From positions 45,167 to 109,166 of the forward strand of contig JAXLSS010000009.1 of assembly GCA_046330395.1 (NCBI GenBank): a stretch of 64,000 nucleotides of DNA, in the 5' to 3' direction. The position numbers and the translations under genes are program-made. Source of the stretch: Ga0077560 sp046330395 (lineage in GTDB: Bacteria; Actinomycetota; Thermoleophilia; Miltoncostaeales; Miltoncostaeaceae). The notes beneath the pieces are model-generated. The model was not told the DNA's origin and did no database searches. It saw nothing but the letters and a program-made list of their open reading frames with translations. Positions 28,658 to 36,176 of the stretch are shown here, piece after piece (the first letter of the stretch is position 1; each line of letters opens with the position of its first letter).

Positions 28658-29329
28658 ATGACTCGCAGCATCACGCGCACCGCGGCAGGCCCGTTGATCG
28701 TCGCGGCCCTGGCGGCCGCACTGGTCCTGGGGCTGACCCGGCTGAACGGCGCGGCCGCCCCGGCCCCCCACGCCCACGCGGCCGTCTCCACGACCCGCGG
28801 CGTGACCCTGCGGCTGGAGATGCGTCGGCTCTGGGAGGAGCACATCGCCTGGACGCGGATGGTGATCGTGGACGTGGCGGCCGGCCTGCCCGACCTCACG
28901 GTGGCGGAGGGACGACTCCTGCAGAACCAGGCCGACATCGGCCGGGCCGTCGCGCCGTACTACGGAGCCGTGGCGGGCAGCCGGCTCACCGCCCTGCTGC
29001 GCGCGCACATCCTCATCGCCGCCGACCTGCTGACGGCGGCCAAGAAGGGCGACACCGCGGCCCTGGCCGTGGCGCAGCACGACTGGAGCGTCAACGGGCG
29101 CCTCATCGCCGACTTCCTGGCGGCCGCCAACCCGGCGTGGCCCAGGTCCGCCATGCGGGCCATGATGCGGGAGCACCTGGCGCTCACCACACGCGAGGCG
29201 CTGGCCCGCCTGCACGGTGACTGGTCGGCCGATGTGCGCGCCGCCGACGCGGTGCACGGCCAGATCCTGGCGATGGCCGACATGCTCAGCGCGGGCATCG
29301 TGCGCCAGTTCCCGGCGCGCTTCCGGTAG
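28658..29329 (+). CDS. Secreted all-helical protein of the LWEEHIxWTR type
   Basis: The 223-residue protein has a signal or anchor segment (TAAGPLIVAALAAALVLGL, about 8-26). It is followed by a helical domain with recurring blocks LRLEMRRLWEEHIAWTRMVI, LLQNQADIGRAVAPYYG, LLRAHILIAADLL and MMREHLALTTREALARL. I recall similar uncharacterised proteins in Firmicutes and Actinobacteria, sometimes given misleading enzyme names; no function is established to my knowledge. The many conserved His/Glu on helices could bind a metal or form a four-helix bundle. An upstream CAGGAGG gives a good ribosome site. It is divergent from the sigma operon and probably its target (inference). Confidence 0.75.
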   Translation: MTRSITRTAAGPLIVAALAAALVLGLTRLNGAAAPAPHAHAAVSTTRGVTLRLEMRRLWEEHIAWTRMVIVDVAAGLPDLTVAEGRLLQNQADIGRAVAPYYGAVAGSRLTALLRAHILIAADLLTAAKKGDTAALAVAQHDWSVNGRLIADFLAAANPAWPRSAMRAMMREHLALTTREALARLHGDWSADVRAADAVHGQILAMADMLSAGIVRQFPARFR

Positions 29330-29339
29330 TACAAGCCCG

Positions 29340-29374
29340 GCGTCCCGGTCCCGGGGAGAACCGGGCCGGGACGC
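29340..29374. terminator. Strong hairpin between convergent genes
   Basis: Outer arms GCGTCCCGG / CCGGGACGC and inner arms CCCGG / CCGGG around a six-base loop, with one bulged T. It lies 11 bases after the secreted gene's stop and seven before the end of the minus-strand cyclase gene, fitting a bidirectional terminator. No T-run is present. Confidence 0.7.
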
Positions 29375-29380
29375 GGCACG

Positions 29381-30187
29381 TCAGGCCAGCAGCTCCTGCC
29401 CCACGACGGCCCGCGCGGCCACCTTGCGCTCGTACATGGCGCGATCGGCCTGGGCCAGGGCGTCGTCGATGGACATCCCGGGTGCCAGCACCGCGCCGCC
29501 GACGCTCAGGGTGAGGGCCGGGCAGTCGGGCAGGGTCACCGGCGAGCACGCCGCCACGGCCCGGCCGATGGCGGCGTCCGCCTCGCCGGCCGGCACGGGC
29601 ACGATGGCGGCAAACTCATCGCCGCCCAGGCGCCCCAGCAGGCTCTCGGGGCCCAGCACGGCGCGCAGGTGCTGCGCGGCGCAGCGCAGGGCCACATCAC
29701 CGGCCCGGTGCCCGCGCGAATCGTTGATGCGCTTGAAGTTGTCCAGGTCGGCCATCAGCACGGCCAGGACCCGCTGGTCGCCGGGCTGGGTGCGCAGCCG
29801 CTCGGCCACCTCGAAGAAGCGCCGGCGGGTGGCCAGGCCCGTGAGGTCGTCCACGGCCGTCACGGTCTCCAGGCGCGTGCACGCGGTGGCCAGGCTGGCC
29901 ACCAGCCGCACCGACCAGGTGGCCAGCATCGGCACCACGATCAGGGGGATCAGCGCCGCGGTGACCACGGCGGCCCACAGGTGGCGGGTGGGGTGGTCAC
30001 CGGTGAACTCGATGCCCACGTTGATTGCCACCGACAGCACGATGGACAGCACGGTGAGGCCCACCACCATGCGCACGCTGCCCAGACGCATGTACACGGC
30101 CAGCAGCTTGCGCTGGCCGGATGGCAGCGTCAGCTCGTCATGCGCGAGGGCGGAGTGGTCGAATCGGTTCGGCATCCCGGGGCCCAT
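29381..30187 (-). CDS. Membrane-bound diguanylate cyclase (GGDEF)
   Basis: Makes cyclic di-GMP from GTP. The 268 residues have two membrane helices (about 42-62 and 70-92) and a C-terminal GGDEF domain. The catalytic half includes DDLTGLATRRRFFEV, ADLDNFKRINDSRGHRAGD and the intact signature LGRLGGDEFAAIV. No RxxD product-inhibition site is obvious five residues upstream. There is no sensor domain beyond the membrane helices, so input may be a membrane or partner signal. ATG at 30187 or 30176 could start it. It is divergent from trpB2. Confidence 0.9.
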   Translation of the reverse strand: MGPGMPNRFDHSALAHDELTLPSGQRKLLAVYMRLGSVRMVVGLTVLSIVLSVAINVGIEFTGDHPTRHLWAAVVTAALIPLIVVPMLATWSVRLVASLATACTRLETVTAVDDLTGLATRRRFFEVAERLRTQPGDQRVLAVLMADLDNFKRINDSRGHRAGDVALRCAAQHLRAVLGPESLLGRLGGDEFAAIVPVPAGEADAAIGRAVAACSPVTLPDCPALTLSVGGAVLAPGMSIDDALAQADRAMYERKVAARAVVGQELLA

Positions 30188-30328
30188 TCAAACGCAGGAT
30201 GGCCAAACCGAGAAGTGCGGTTTTCTTCATGATGCGTGGAAGCCCGCAGATGCGCAGGTTGCGGCCACCAACACCCGTGCCGTGCACTAGGCTCACGCGG
30301 GATTTTCGCCACACGAAGGGGATTCAGC

Positions 30329-31690
30329 ATGGCGCAGCACCGCTACCTGCTCGCGGAGGACCGCATCCCGGACCGCTGGTACAACATCGCGGCCGACCTT
30401 CCCACGCCCATGCCGCCCCCGCTGGCACCCGACGGCAGCCCGATCTCGCCGGACATGCTCACGCCCATCTTCCCGATGGACCTGATCATGCAGGAGGTCA
30501 GCCAGGACCGGTTCATCAGCATCCCGGACCCGGTGCGCGAGATGTACGCGCTGTGGCGGCCCACGCCGCTGCACCGCGCCGTCAACTGGGAGCGGGCGCT
30601 GGGCACCGACTGCCGCATCTTCTACAAGTACGAGGGCGTCAGCCCGGCCGGCAGCCACAAGCCCAACACCGCCGTGCCGCAGGCCTACTACAACGCGCAG
30701 GCCGGCGTGAAGCGCCTGTCCACCGAGACCGGTGCGGGGCAGTGGGGCAGCTCGCTCTCCATGGCCTGCCAGCTGTTCGGCCTGGAATGCAAGGTGTACA
30801 TGGTGCGCGTCAGCTACGACGCCAAGCCGTACCGGCGGCTCATGATGGAGACCTGGGGCGGCCAGTGCGTGGCCAGCCCCTCCCAGGACACCAACGCCGG
30901 TCGCGCCGCCCTGGCGAAGGATCCCAACTCCACCGGCAGTCTCGGCATGGCCATCTCGGAGGCCGTGGAGGACGCCGCCACGCGCGAGGACACCAACTAC
31001 TCGCTGGGCAGCGTGCTCAACCACGTGCTGCTGCACCAGACGGTGATCGGCCAGGAGGCCGTCGAGCAGATGCAGATGGCCGGCGCGGCGCCGGACGTGG
31101 TGATCGGCTGCGCCGGCGGGGGCAGCAACTTCGCGGGCCTGGCGTTCCCCTTCCTGGCACAGAAGTTCGCCGGTGCCGAGATCACCGTGATCGCCGCCGA
31201 GCCCGCCGCGTGCCCCAGCCTCACCCGTGGCCACTACGGCTACGACTTCGGGGACACGGCCGGCATGACCCCGCTGCTGCCCATGCACACGCTGGGTCAC
31301 TCGTTCATGCCCGCCGCCATCCACGCCGGCGGCCTGCGCTACCACGGCATGGCGCCGCTGGTGTCGCACCTGGTGAACACCGGGCTGGTGCAGGCGCGCG
31401 CCTACCAGCAGCTCGAGTGCTTCGAGGCGGCCGTGGGCTTCGCCCGCGCCGAGGGGATCATCCCCGGCCCCGAGCCCACCCACGCCATCCGCGCGGTGGT
31501 GGAGCAGGTGGAGCAGGCCCGCCAGGAGGGCCGCGCCAAGAACATCCTGTTCAACCTCAGCGGCCACGGGAACTTCGACATGGCCGCCTACGAGTCGTTC
31601 CTGTCCGGCGGCATGGAGGACTTCGCGCTGCCCCAGGAGGATCTGGACCGGGCCGCCGCGGAGCTGGCCGGCATGCCGGCCATCGCCTAG
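30329..31690 (+). CDS. Tryptophan synthase beta chain-like protein, TrpB2 type
   Basis: PLP enzyme joining indole and serine to make tryptophan. The 453 residues are longer than classical TrpB (~400) and fit the TrpB2 group. The N-terminal part contains RIPDRWYNI and PLHRAVNWERAL. The PLP lysine is K111 in SPAGSHKPNTA, the phosphate loop is GCAGGGSNFAG, and ETGAGQWGSSLS follows. TrpB2 often works without TrpA and may salvage indole or use other nucleophiles. It is unlinked to the trp operon and has no trpA neighbour. ATG 30329 is preceded by GAAGGGG. Confidence 0.9.
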   Translation: MAQHRYLLAEDRIPDRWYNIAADLPTPMPPPLAPDGSPISPDMLTPIFPMDLIMQEVSQDRFISIPDPVREMYALWRPTPLHRAVNWERALGTDCRIFYKYEGVSPAGSHKPNTAVPQAYYNAQAGVKRLSTETGAGQWGSSLSMACQLFGLECKVYMVRVSYDAKPYRRLMMETWGGQCVASPSQDTNAGRAALAKDPNSTGSLGMAISEAVEDAATREDTNYSLGSVLNHVLLHQTVIGQEAVEQMQMAGAAPDVVIGCAGGGSNFAGLAFPFLAQKFAGAEITVIAAEPAACPSLTRGHYGYDFGDTAGMTPLLPMHTLGHSFMPAAIHAGGLRYHGMAPLVSHLVNTGLVQARAYQQLECFEAAVGFARAEGIIPGPEPTHAIRAVVEQVEQARQEGRAKNILFNLSGHGNFDMAAYESFLSGGMEDFALPQEDLDRAAAELAGMPAIA

Positions 31691-31700
31691 CGACAGGCCC

Positions 31701-31742
31701 CCCGGGTGGGGTCACCGCCCATGCGGCGGTGATCCACCCGGG
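31701..31742 (+). terminator. Long hairpin after trpB2
   Basis: Arms CCCGGGTGG...TCACCGCC and GGCGGTGA.CCACCCGGG pair over about 17 bases with one small bulge and a five-base loop, starting ten bases past the trpB2 stop. This is a likely factor-independent stem without a clear T-run. Confidence 0.7.
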
Positions 31743-31833
31743 AGGTGCAGGTTATGGCCGGTTCGGGGGTTGGGCATTTCCTCGGCCCTGCCGATGAGTT
31801 CCGTGCGGCAACACGACGTGGCAAGGAGGCCCG

Positions 31834-33801
31834 GTGCCCGCAGGAACACGACCCCCCGATGGAAGGGACACCGGGCCCGAGCGGCTGGCCGACGCCGTGC
31901 AGGCGCTTGCCGGTGCGGGCGACGTCGATCGCATGTGCGCGATCGCGCTGCAGGCGGCGCTCGCCCTGTCCGGGGCCACCTCGGGCCGCGTGGTGCTGGA
32001 GGACGGCGACACGGTGGCCGAGCGGGTCACGGCCGGCACGGCGCCCGCGGCGGACTGGGAGGACGAGCCGCTGATGGTGGGCGGCCGGCGCGCCGGCCTG
32101 CTGCAGCTGTCCCATGTGCCCGACGAGGTGCGCCCCTCCATCCGGGTGCTGGCCGTGCAGCTGGGGCTGGGGCTGGCCAACGTGGACATGGAACGGGCGG
32201 CCGAGCAGCAGCGCGACCGCGCCCAGCGGTTCGCGGAGGCCATCCGTGCGGTGCGCGTGGCGCAGCCCACCGACCAGGCCGTGCTGCGCTTGCTGGAGGA
32301 GGCCCGCGGCCTGGTGGACGCCGGGGCCGCGGCCCTGGTGACCGGCATGCCCGGCGACCCGGGCCCCACGGTGAGCGTGGGCCTGGACCCCGACACCGAG
32401 CGGGAGCTGGGCGCGCTGGTGGCGGGCCCCCTGAGCTCGCTGGTGTCGCTGGACCAGCCCTGGACCGGGCCGCTGCCGAGTGACATGGGCGTGCGCGAGC
32501 AGGGCCTGGCCGGTCTGGTGCTGCTGCCGGTGGGTGGGGAGGGGGACCGCATCGGCACGCTTGCGGTGGTGACCCGTGGGGCCTCCGGCGCCACCGCCGA
32601 CGAGCTTGAGGCGCTGTGGGGGCTGGCCGACCACGCCGCCGCCGCGCTGGGCGCAGCCGCCCTGCGGCAGCGCCTGGACGACCTCGGCACCGTCGATCCG
32701 GTCACCCGGTTCTTCAACGCGCGGTACTTCACCACCCGCCTGGAGCAGGAGACCCACCGGGCCATGCGTGGCCGCGAGCCCCTCAGCCTGGTGGTGTTCG
32801 GCATCGACGGGCTGGAGCAGCTGCGCGCCGTGTCCGGTGAGCGCATGGCGTCGGAGGCGGTGTCGGCCCTGGCCGACCACCTGGTGCCGCGGCTGCGGGC
32901 CACCGACGTGGGGTGCCGCACCGGCGCCGACGAGCTGTCGGTGATCCTGCCCGGTTCGGAGGGGCTGGACGCCTTCCGCATCGCTGAGCGCATCCGCGCG
33001 GGGTTCATCGCGGAGGCCGGCCTCACCTACGGCGTGTCGGTGTCCGCCGGGGTGGCGAGCTTCCCCGACCAGGCCGGCGCGGCCGACCAGCTGTCGGGCT
33101 TCGCGCGGACGGCCCTGTCCATGGCGCGCCGCCACGGCGGCGAGCGCACGTTCCTGTACGACCGGGACGTCGCGGCGCTGCTGGACGAGGAGGACCGTCG
33201 CCACCGCGTGGTGGAGGAGTCGCTGGTCACCACCATCTCCGCGCTGGCGGTGGCGGTGGACGAACGGCACCCCACCACGCGCGACCACTCCCAGAACGTC
33301 GCCCGCGTGGCGGCGCTCATCGCCCAGGAGATGGGCATGGGACCCGAGCAGGTGGAGGAGGTGCGCCTGGCCGGGTTGCTGCACGATGTGGGGAAGATCG
33401 GCGTGAGTGATGAGCTGCTCACCCGCCCCGGCCCGCTCGAACCGCACGAGTGGGAGGAGATCCGCCAACACCCGGAGATCGGGTACCGGATGCTGTCCGG
33501 CACCCGTCTGCGCGGTGTGCGGACCTTCGTGCGTCACCACCATGAACGGTGGGACGGCGGTGGGTACCCGCAGGGTTTGGCGGGGGAGGACATCCCCGCC
33601 GAGAGCCGCATCATCGCGGTTGCGAACGCGCTGGACAGCATGACCAACGACCGTCCGTACCGTCTGGCGTTCGGCTTCGAGTACGCGGTTGAACAGATCG
33701 AATCACGGGCGGGCAGCCAGTTCTGTCCCGCAACTGTCGACGCGCTGATGCGCCTGATCGCTCGCGATCCGGCGTGGGTCCGCCCGGAACCCGGCGCGTA
33801 G
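31834..33801 (+). CDS. GAF / degenerate GGDEF / HD-GYP signalling protein
   Basis: Soluble 655-residue protein in the cyclic di-GMP field. Two GAF-like regions (about 10-110 and 145-275) precede a GGDEF-like domain (about 285-440). Its signature is degenerate (TGADELSVIL instead of GGDEF), so cyclase activity is unlikely. The C-terminal HD-GYP phosphodiesterase domain looks intact: HDVGKIG, HPEIGYRML, and HHHERWDGGGYPQGL. The likely role is cyclic di-GMP breakdown controlled by ligand binding to GAF or GTP binding to the dead GGDEF domain. GTG start follows AAGGAGG closely. It is 17 bases from the HDOD-LuxR gene and probably co-transcribed. Confidence 0.88.
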   Translation: MPAGTRPPDGRDTGPERLADAVQALAGAGDVDRMCAIALQAALALSGATSGRVVLEDGDTVAERVTAGTAPAADWEDEPLMVGGRRAGLLQLSHVPDEVRPSIRVLAVQLGLGLANVDMERAAEQQRDRAQRFAEAIRAVRVAQPTDQAVLRLLEEARGLVDAGAAALVTGMPGDPGPTVSVGLDPDTERELGALVAGPLSSLVSLDQPWTGPLPSDMGVREQGLAGLVLLPVGGEGDRIGTLAVVTRGASGATADELEALWGLADHAAAALGAAALRQRLDDLGTVDPVTRFFNARYFTTRLEQETHRAMRGREPLSLVVFGIDGLEQLRAVSGERMASEAVSALADHLVPRLRATDVGCRTGADELSVILPGSEGLDAFRIAERIRAGFIAEAGLTYGVSVSAGVASFPDQAGAADQLSGFARTALSMARRHGGERTFLYDRDVAALLDEEDRRHRVVEESLVTTISALAVAVDERHPTTRDHSQNVARVAALIAQEMGMGPEQVEEVRLAGLLHDVGKIGVSDELLTRPGPLEPHEWEEIRQHPEIGYRMLSGTRLRGVRTFVRHHHERWDGGGYPQGLAGEDIPAESRIIAVANALDSMTNDRPYRLAFGFEYAVEQIESRAGSQFCPATVDALMRLIARDPAWVRPEPGA

Positions 33802-33818
33802 GAAAGGAATCCGCCGAC

Positions 33819-34910
33819 ATGGGCACGCATTTCATGGCCGCGCGAAGGAACGCTGCGGCACCCCCCAACCCGCCCCCCCGCGCCGCGGCGCCGGCGGGTG
33901 CCCCGCCGACCGCAGGTGCGGGTCGCGGGCTGATGACCCAGAAGGCCGTCGCCGATGCCGCCGAGCGCCTCGCGGCGCCCTCGGCGGTGGTCAGCAGCGT
34001 CCTCGAGCTGCTCGACGGCTCCGCACCCGTGCGGGCCATCGCGCAGCGAGTGGCGCAGAGCCCGGAGACCGCGGCGCATGTGCTGCGCCTCGCCAACTCC
34101 GCGCTGTTCGGCGAACCCGTCGACTCGCTGGACCGCGCCATCGTGCGCATCGGTGACCGCAGCCTGCGCGGGCTGCTCCTGGCCGCCAGCACGTACCGGC
34201 TGCTGGAGGGCGAGCTGCCCATCTACGCGGCGCCCAAGCTGGCCCTGTTCCGCCACAGCAACGAGGTGGCGAACATGGCCCAGGTCATCGCCACGCGCCT
34301 GTCGGCACCGCACGCGCCGCACGCGTTCCTGGCGGGCCTGCTGCACGACCTGGGCAAGGCCATCCTGGCCGACGTGGCCCGGTCGCGTCCCGACCTGCCC
34401 GTGGTGACCTGCATCGCCGAGGAGCGGCTGCTGTTCGGCACCGACCACGCCCGCGTGGGCAGCTGGGTGGCCAAGCGCTGGTCGCTGCCCGAGGACATGT
34501 GCGTGGCCATGGAATGCCACCACGCCGACACCCCGCCCGACAGCGTGGTGGCCCGGTCGGTGTGGCTTGCCGATCTGCTGGTGCGCGCCCAGCAGGGCGA
34601 GGCGGAGAGCATCCACCGCCTGCCCGGTGCGGCCGCCGCCTGCGGGCTGGAGAACGACGCCCTGGAGTCGCTGCTCACCGCCAACACCACGGCGGACGGC
34701 GAGGAGCCGCAGCGCCCCTCCGGTCTCACCGACCGCGAGCTTCAGGTGCTGCGACTGCTGGCCACGGGTGCGGCAGCCAAGCAGGTGGCCCACCAGCTGG
34801 GCTGCTCGGTGTCCACCATCCACAACCACCTGCACCACGTGTACCGCAAGCTCAACGTCACCGGCCAGGCGCAGGCGCTGCTGCTGGCGCGGGAGATGGG
34901 CTGGGTGTAG
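33819..34910 (+). CDS. HDOD domain protein with C-terminal LuxR-type DNA-binding domain
   Basis: A 363-residue cytoplasmic regulator. After a Pro/Ala-rich disordered N-terminus (about 1-38), an HDOD domain (about 45-250) follows. It contains IAQRVAQSPETAAHVLRLANS, SLRGLLLAA and an HDLGKAILADV motif that keeps the His-Asp pair. The last ~65 residues are a GerE/LuxR helix-turn-helix: LTDRELQVLRLLATGAAAKQVAHQL, VSTIHNHLHHVYRKLNV. HDOD fused to LuxR is an uncommon output arrangement, suggesting direct coupling of HDOD sensing to transcription. A good ribosome site (AGGAAAGGA) precedes the ATG. Pairing with the upstream HD-GYP protein suggests one pathway (inference). Confidence 0.87.
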   Translation: MGTHFMAARRNAAAPPNPPPRAAAPAGAPPTAGAGRGLMTQKAVADAAERLAAPSAVVSSVLELLDGSAPVRAIAQRVAQSPETAAHVLRLANSALFGEPVDSLDRAIVRIGDRSLRGLLLAASTYRLLEGELPIYAAPKLALFRHSNEVANMAQVIATRLSAPHAPHAFLAGLLHDLGKAILADVARSRPDLPVVTCIAEERLLFGTDHARVGSWVAKRWSLPEDMCVAMECHHADTPPDSVVARSVWLADLLVRAQQGEAESIHRLPGAAAACGLENDALESLLTANTTADGEEPQRPSGLTDRELQVLRLLATGAAAKQVAHQLGCSVSTIHNHLHHVYRKLNVTGQAQALLLAREMGWV

Positions 34911-34920
34911 CGGGTGGGTC

Positions 34921-34950
34921 CTTCGCGCGCCGGGTGCCCGGCGCGCGAAG
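34921..34950. terminator. Perfect 14-base palindromic hairpin between convergent genes
   Basis: CTTCGCGCGCCGGG, TG, then CCCGGCGCGCGAAG, with no mismatch. It sits 10 bases past the HDOD-LuxR stop and eight bases before the minus-strand stop at 34959, so it serves both directions. No T-run is present on either side. Confidence 0.75.
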
Positions 34951-34958
34951 TGTCGGCG

Positions 34959-35432
34959 TCACGGAAGCATGCTCCCGGCGCTGACAAGGGCGCGGTTGCC
35001 CGCGCGGGCATAGCGGGCCGCCCGAACGGCAGCGTCATGCGCGGCCGCGGGGTGACCCGCCAGCCGGGCCCTGCCGCTCTGTGCCCACCGGGCTCCGGCC
35101 TGCGCGTACGAGCGGAATCCCACCAGGGCGAGGTTCTGCGCCCGCCGCCCGTTCGCGCTGGACGGGTGCTGGCGCCGCACCGCCGCGATGGCGTGGAGCG
35201 CATCGATGCGGAAGCGCGTGGCGCTGAACGTCATCCGCCGGGGGTGGTGGGCGCGGGCCGCCAGGGCCACCGAGTGGGCGTCGATGCCCGTGGTGCGCGC
35301 CCAGGTGTGCACCTTGGCGCCGAGGGTGGCGTTGCTGGCGTTGACGGCCACGGGGGTGGCGGCCATGGCCGCCACCGCCATCACCGCCACCCGCAGACTC
35401 CGAACGCGTGCCGGAGCGGAGAGGTGTTTCAC
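34959..35432 (-). CDS. Small secreted alanine/arginine-rich protein
   Basis: I do not recognise the family. From GTG 35432 the 157-residue product has a basic N-terminus and a hydrophobic segment (VRSLRVAVMAVAAMAATPVA), a likely signal peptide ending near NASN. The mature part is basic, Ala- and His-rich, helical in appearance, with no cysteines or enzyme motif. The start is chosen because AGGAGG lies about eight bases upstream; the frame extends further without a better start. It forms a minus-strand pair with the Thr-rich secreted protein at 35501. Confidence 0.6.
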   Translation of the reverse strand: MKHLSAPARVRSLRVAVMAVAAMAATPVAVNASNATLGAKVHTWARTTGIDAHSVALAARAHHPRRMTFSATRFRIDALHAIAAVRRQHPSSANGRRAQNLALVGFRSYAQAGARWAQSGRARLAGHPAAAHDAAVRAARYARAGNRALVSAGSMLP

Positions 35433-35500
35433 GGATCCTCCTGAGTTGTCGACGAGGAGCCGGGGCCGGCGCGGACCCACCGCACCGGCCCCGACGGGGG

Positions 35501-35929
35501 TCAGGAGTCCGTCTGACAGCTGTCGTCGGGTTCCTCGGAGTGGTCGTTCTGGCCCTGCTGGTCGCCGGCGACGTCGTCGGCGCCCTGGTTGTTCGCCTCC
35601 TGGGTGACGGCGGTGCTGGCGTCCAGGACGTCGCCCGCGGCCACCTGCTCGTCGTCACCCTGCTGGTTCAGGTCGTTCTGTCCGCGGCCGGTGCCCGTGG
35701 CGGGCGGCGCCGTGGTGGTGGTGGGCGCGGTGGTGGTGGGCGTCGTGGTGGTGGGCGTCGTGCCCGTCGTGGGCGCCGCGACGGTGGTGGGGCAGGAACC
35801 GCCCGATGACCCGTTGCCGCCGTTGCCACCGTTGCCGCCGTGGTCCGCCAGGACCCCCGACACCCCGAACCCCAGGGCGAGCGCTGCCGTCGAGCCGGCC
35901 ACGGCCAGCATGCGTCGATCGATTCTCAT
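35501..35929 (-). CDS. Secreted low-complexity protein (Gly-Asn / Thr-Pro / Asp-Gln rich)
   Basis: No known family recognised. The 142 residues begin with a signal peptide (MRIDRRMLAVAGSTAALALG, cleavage near LADHGG). They continue with GGNGGNGGNGSSGG and a Thr/Pro repeat tract (TPTTTTPTTTAPTTTTAPP). An acidic Asp/Gln/Asn-rich tail with QQGDDEQ, NNQGADD and QQGQND follows. Only two cysteines appear (SCPTT and DSCQTDS, near the ends of the mature part) and could form a disulfide. It resembles a cell-surface spacer or adhesin-like peptide. ATG 35929 has GAGGAG eight bases upstream. Confidence 0.65.
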   Translation of the reverse strand: MRIDRRMLAVAGSTAALALGFGVSGVLADHGGNGGNGGNGSSGGSCPTTVAAPTTGTTPTTTTPTTTAPTTTTAPPATGTGRGQNDLNQQGDDEQVAAGDVLDASTAVTQEANNQGADDVAGDQQGQNDHSEEPDDSCQTDS

Positions 35930-36176
35930 GTTCACTCCTCTGAGCGTGGGACACGGCACGCCCGTGTGGGCGGGAGCACCAGAGTGCGTCGATGCTCCCG
36001 CGAACGCCCCCCTGCGAACACCTTGCGCTGGCAAGCGTTGGGTGCGCGGCGTTCCGGGATTCGGTAAGGCCGGGCGGCACCCGGATTGCGAAACCACCGG
36101 TATTGACACGGTGCGCCGCCGGATGAGAGGAAGCACCGAACGCGCCGGCCGCGCGGCCGGCCCGCCCGGGACGCCC

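Noticed and set aside
31834..33801. Calling this protein an active diguanylate cyclase
   Set aside because: The signature residues are GADEL, not GGDEF/GGEEF; only the HD-GYP part looks catalytic.
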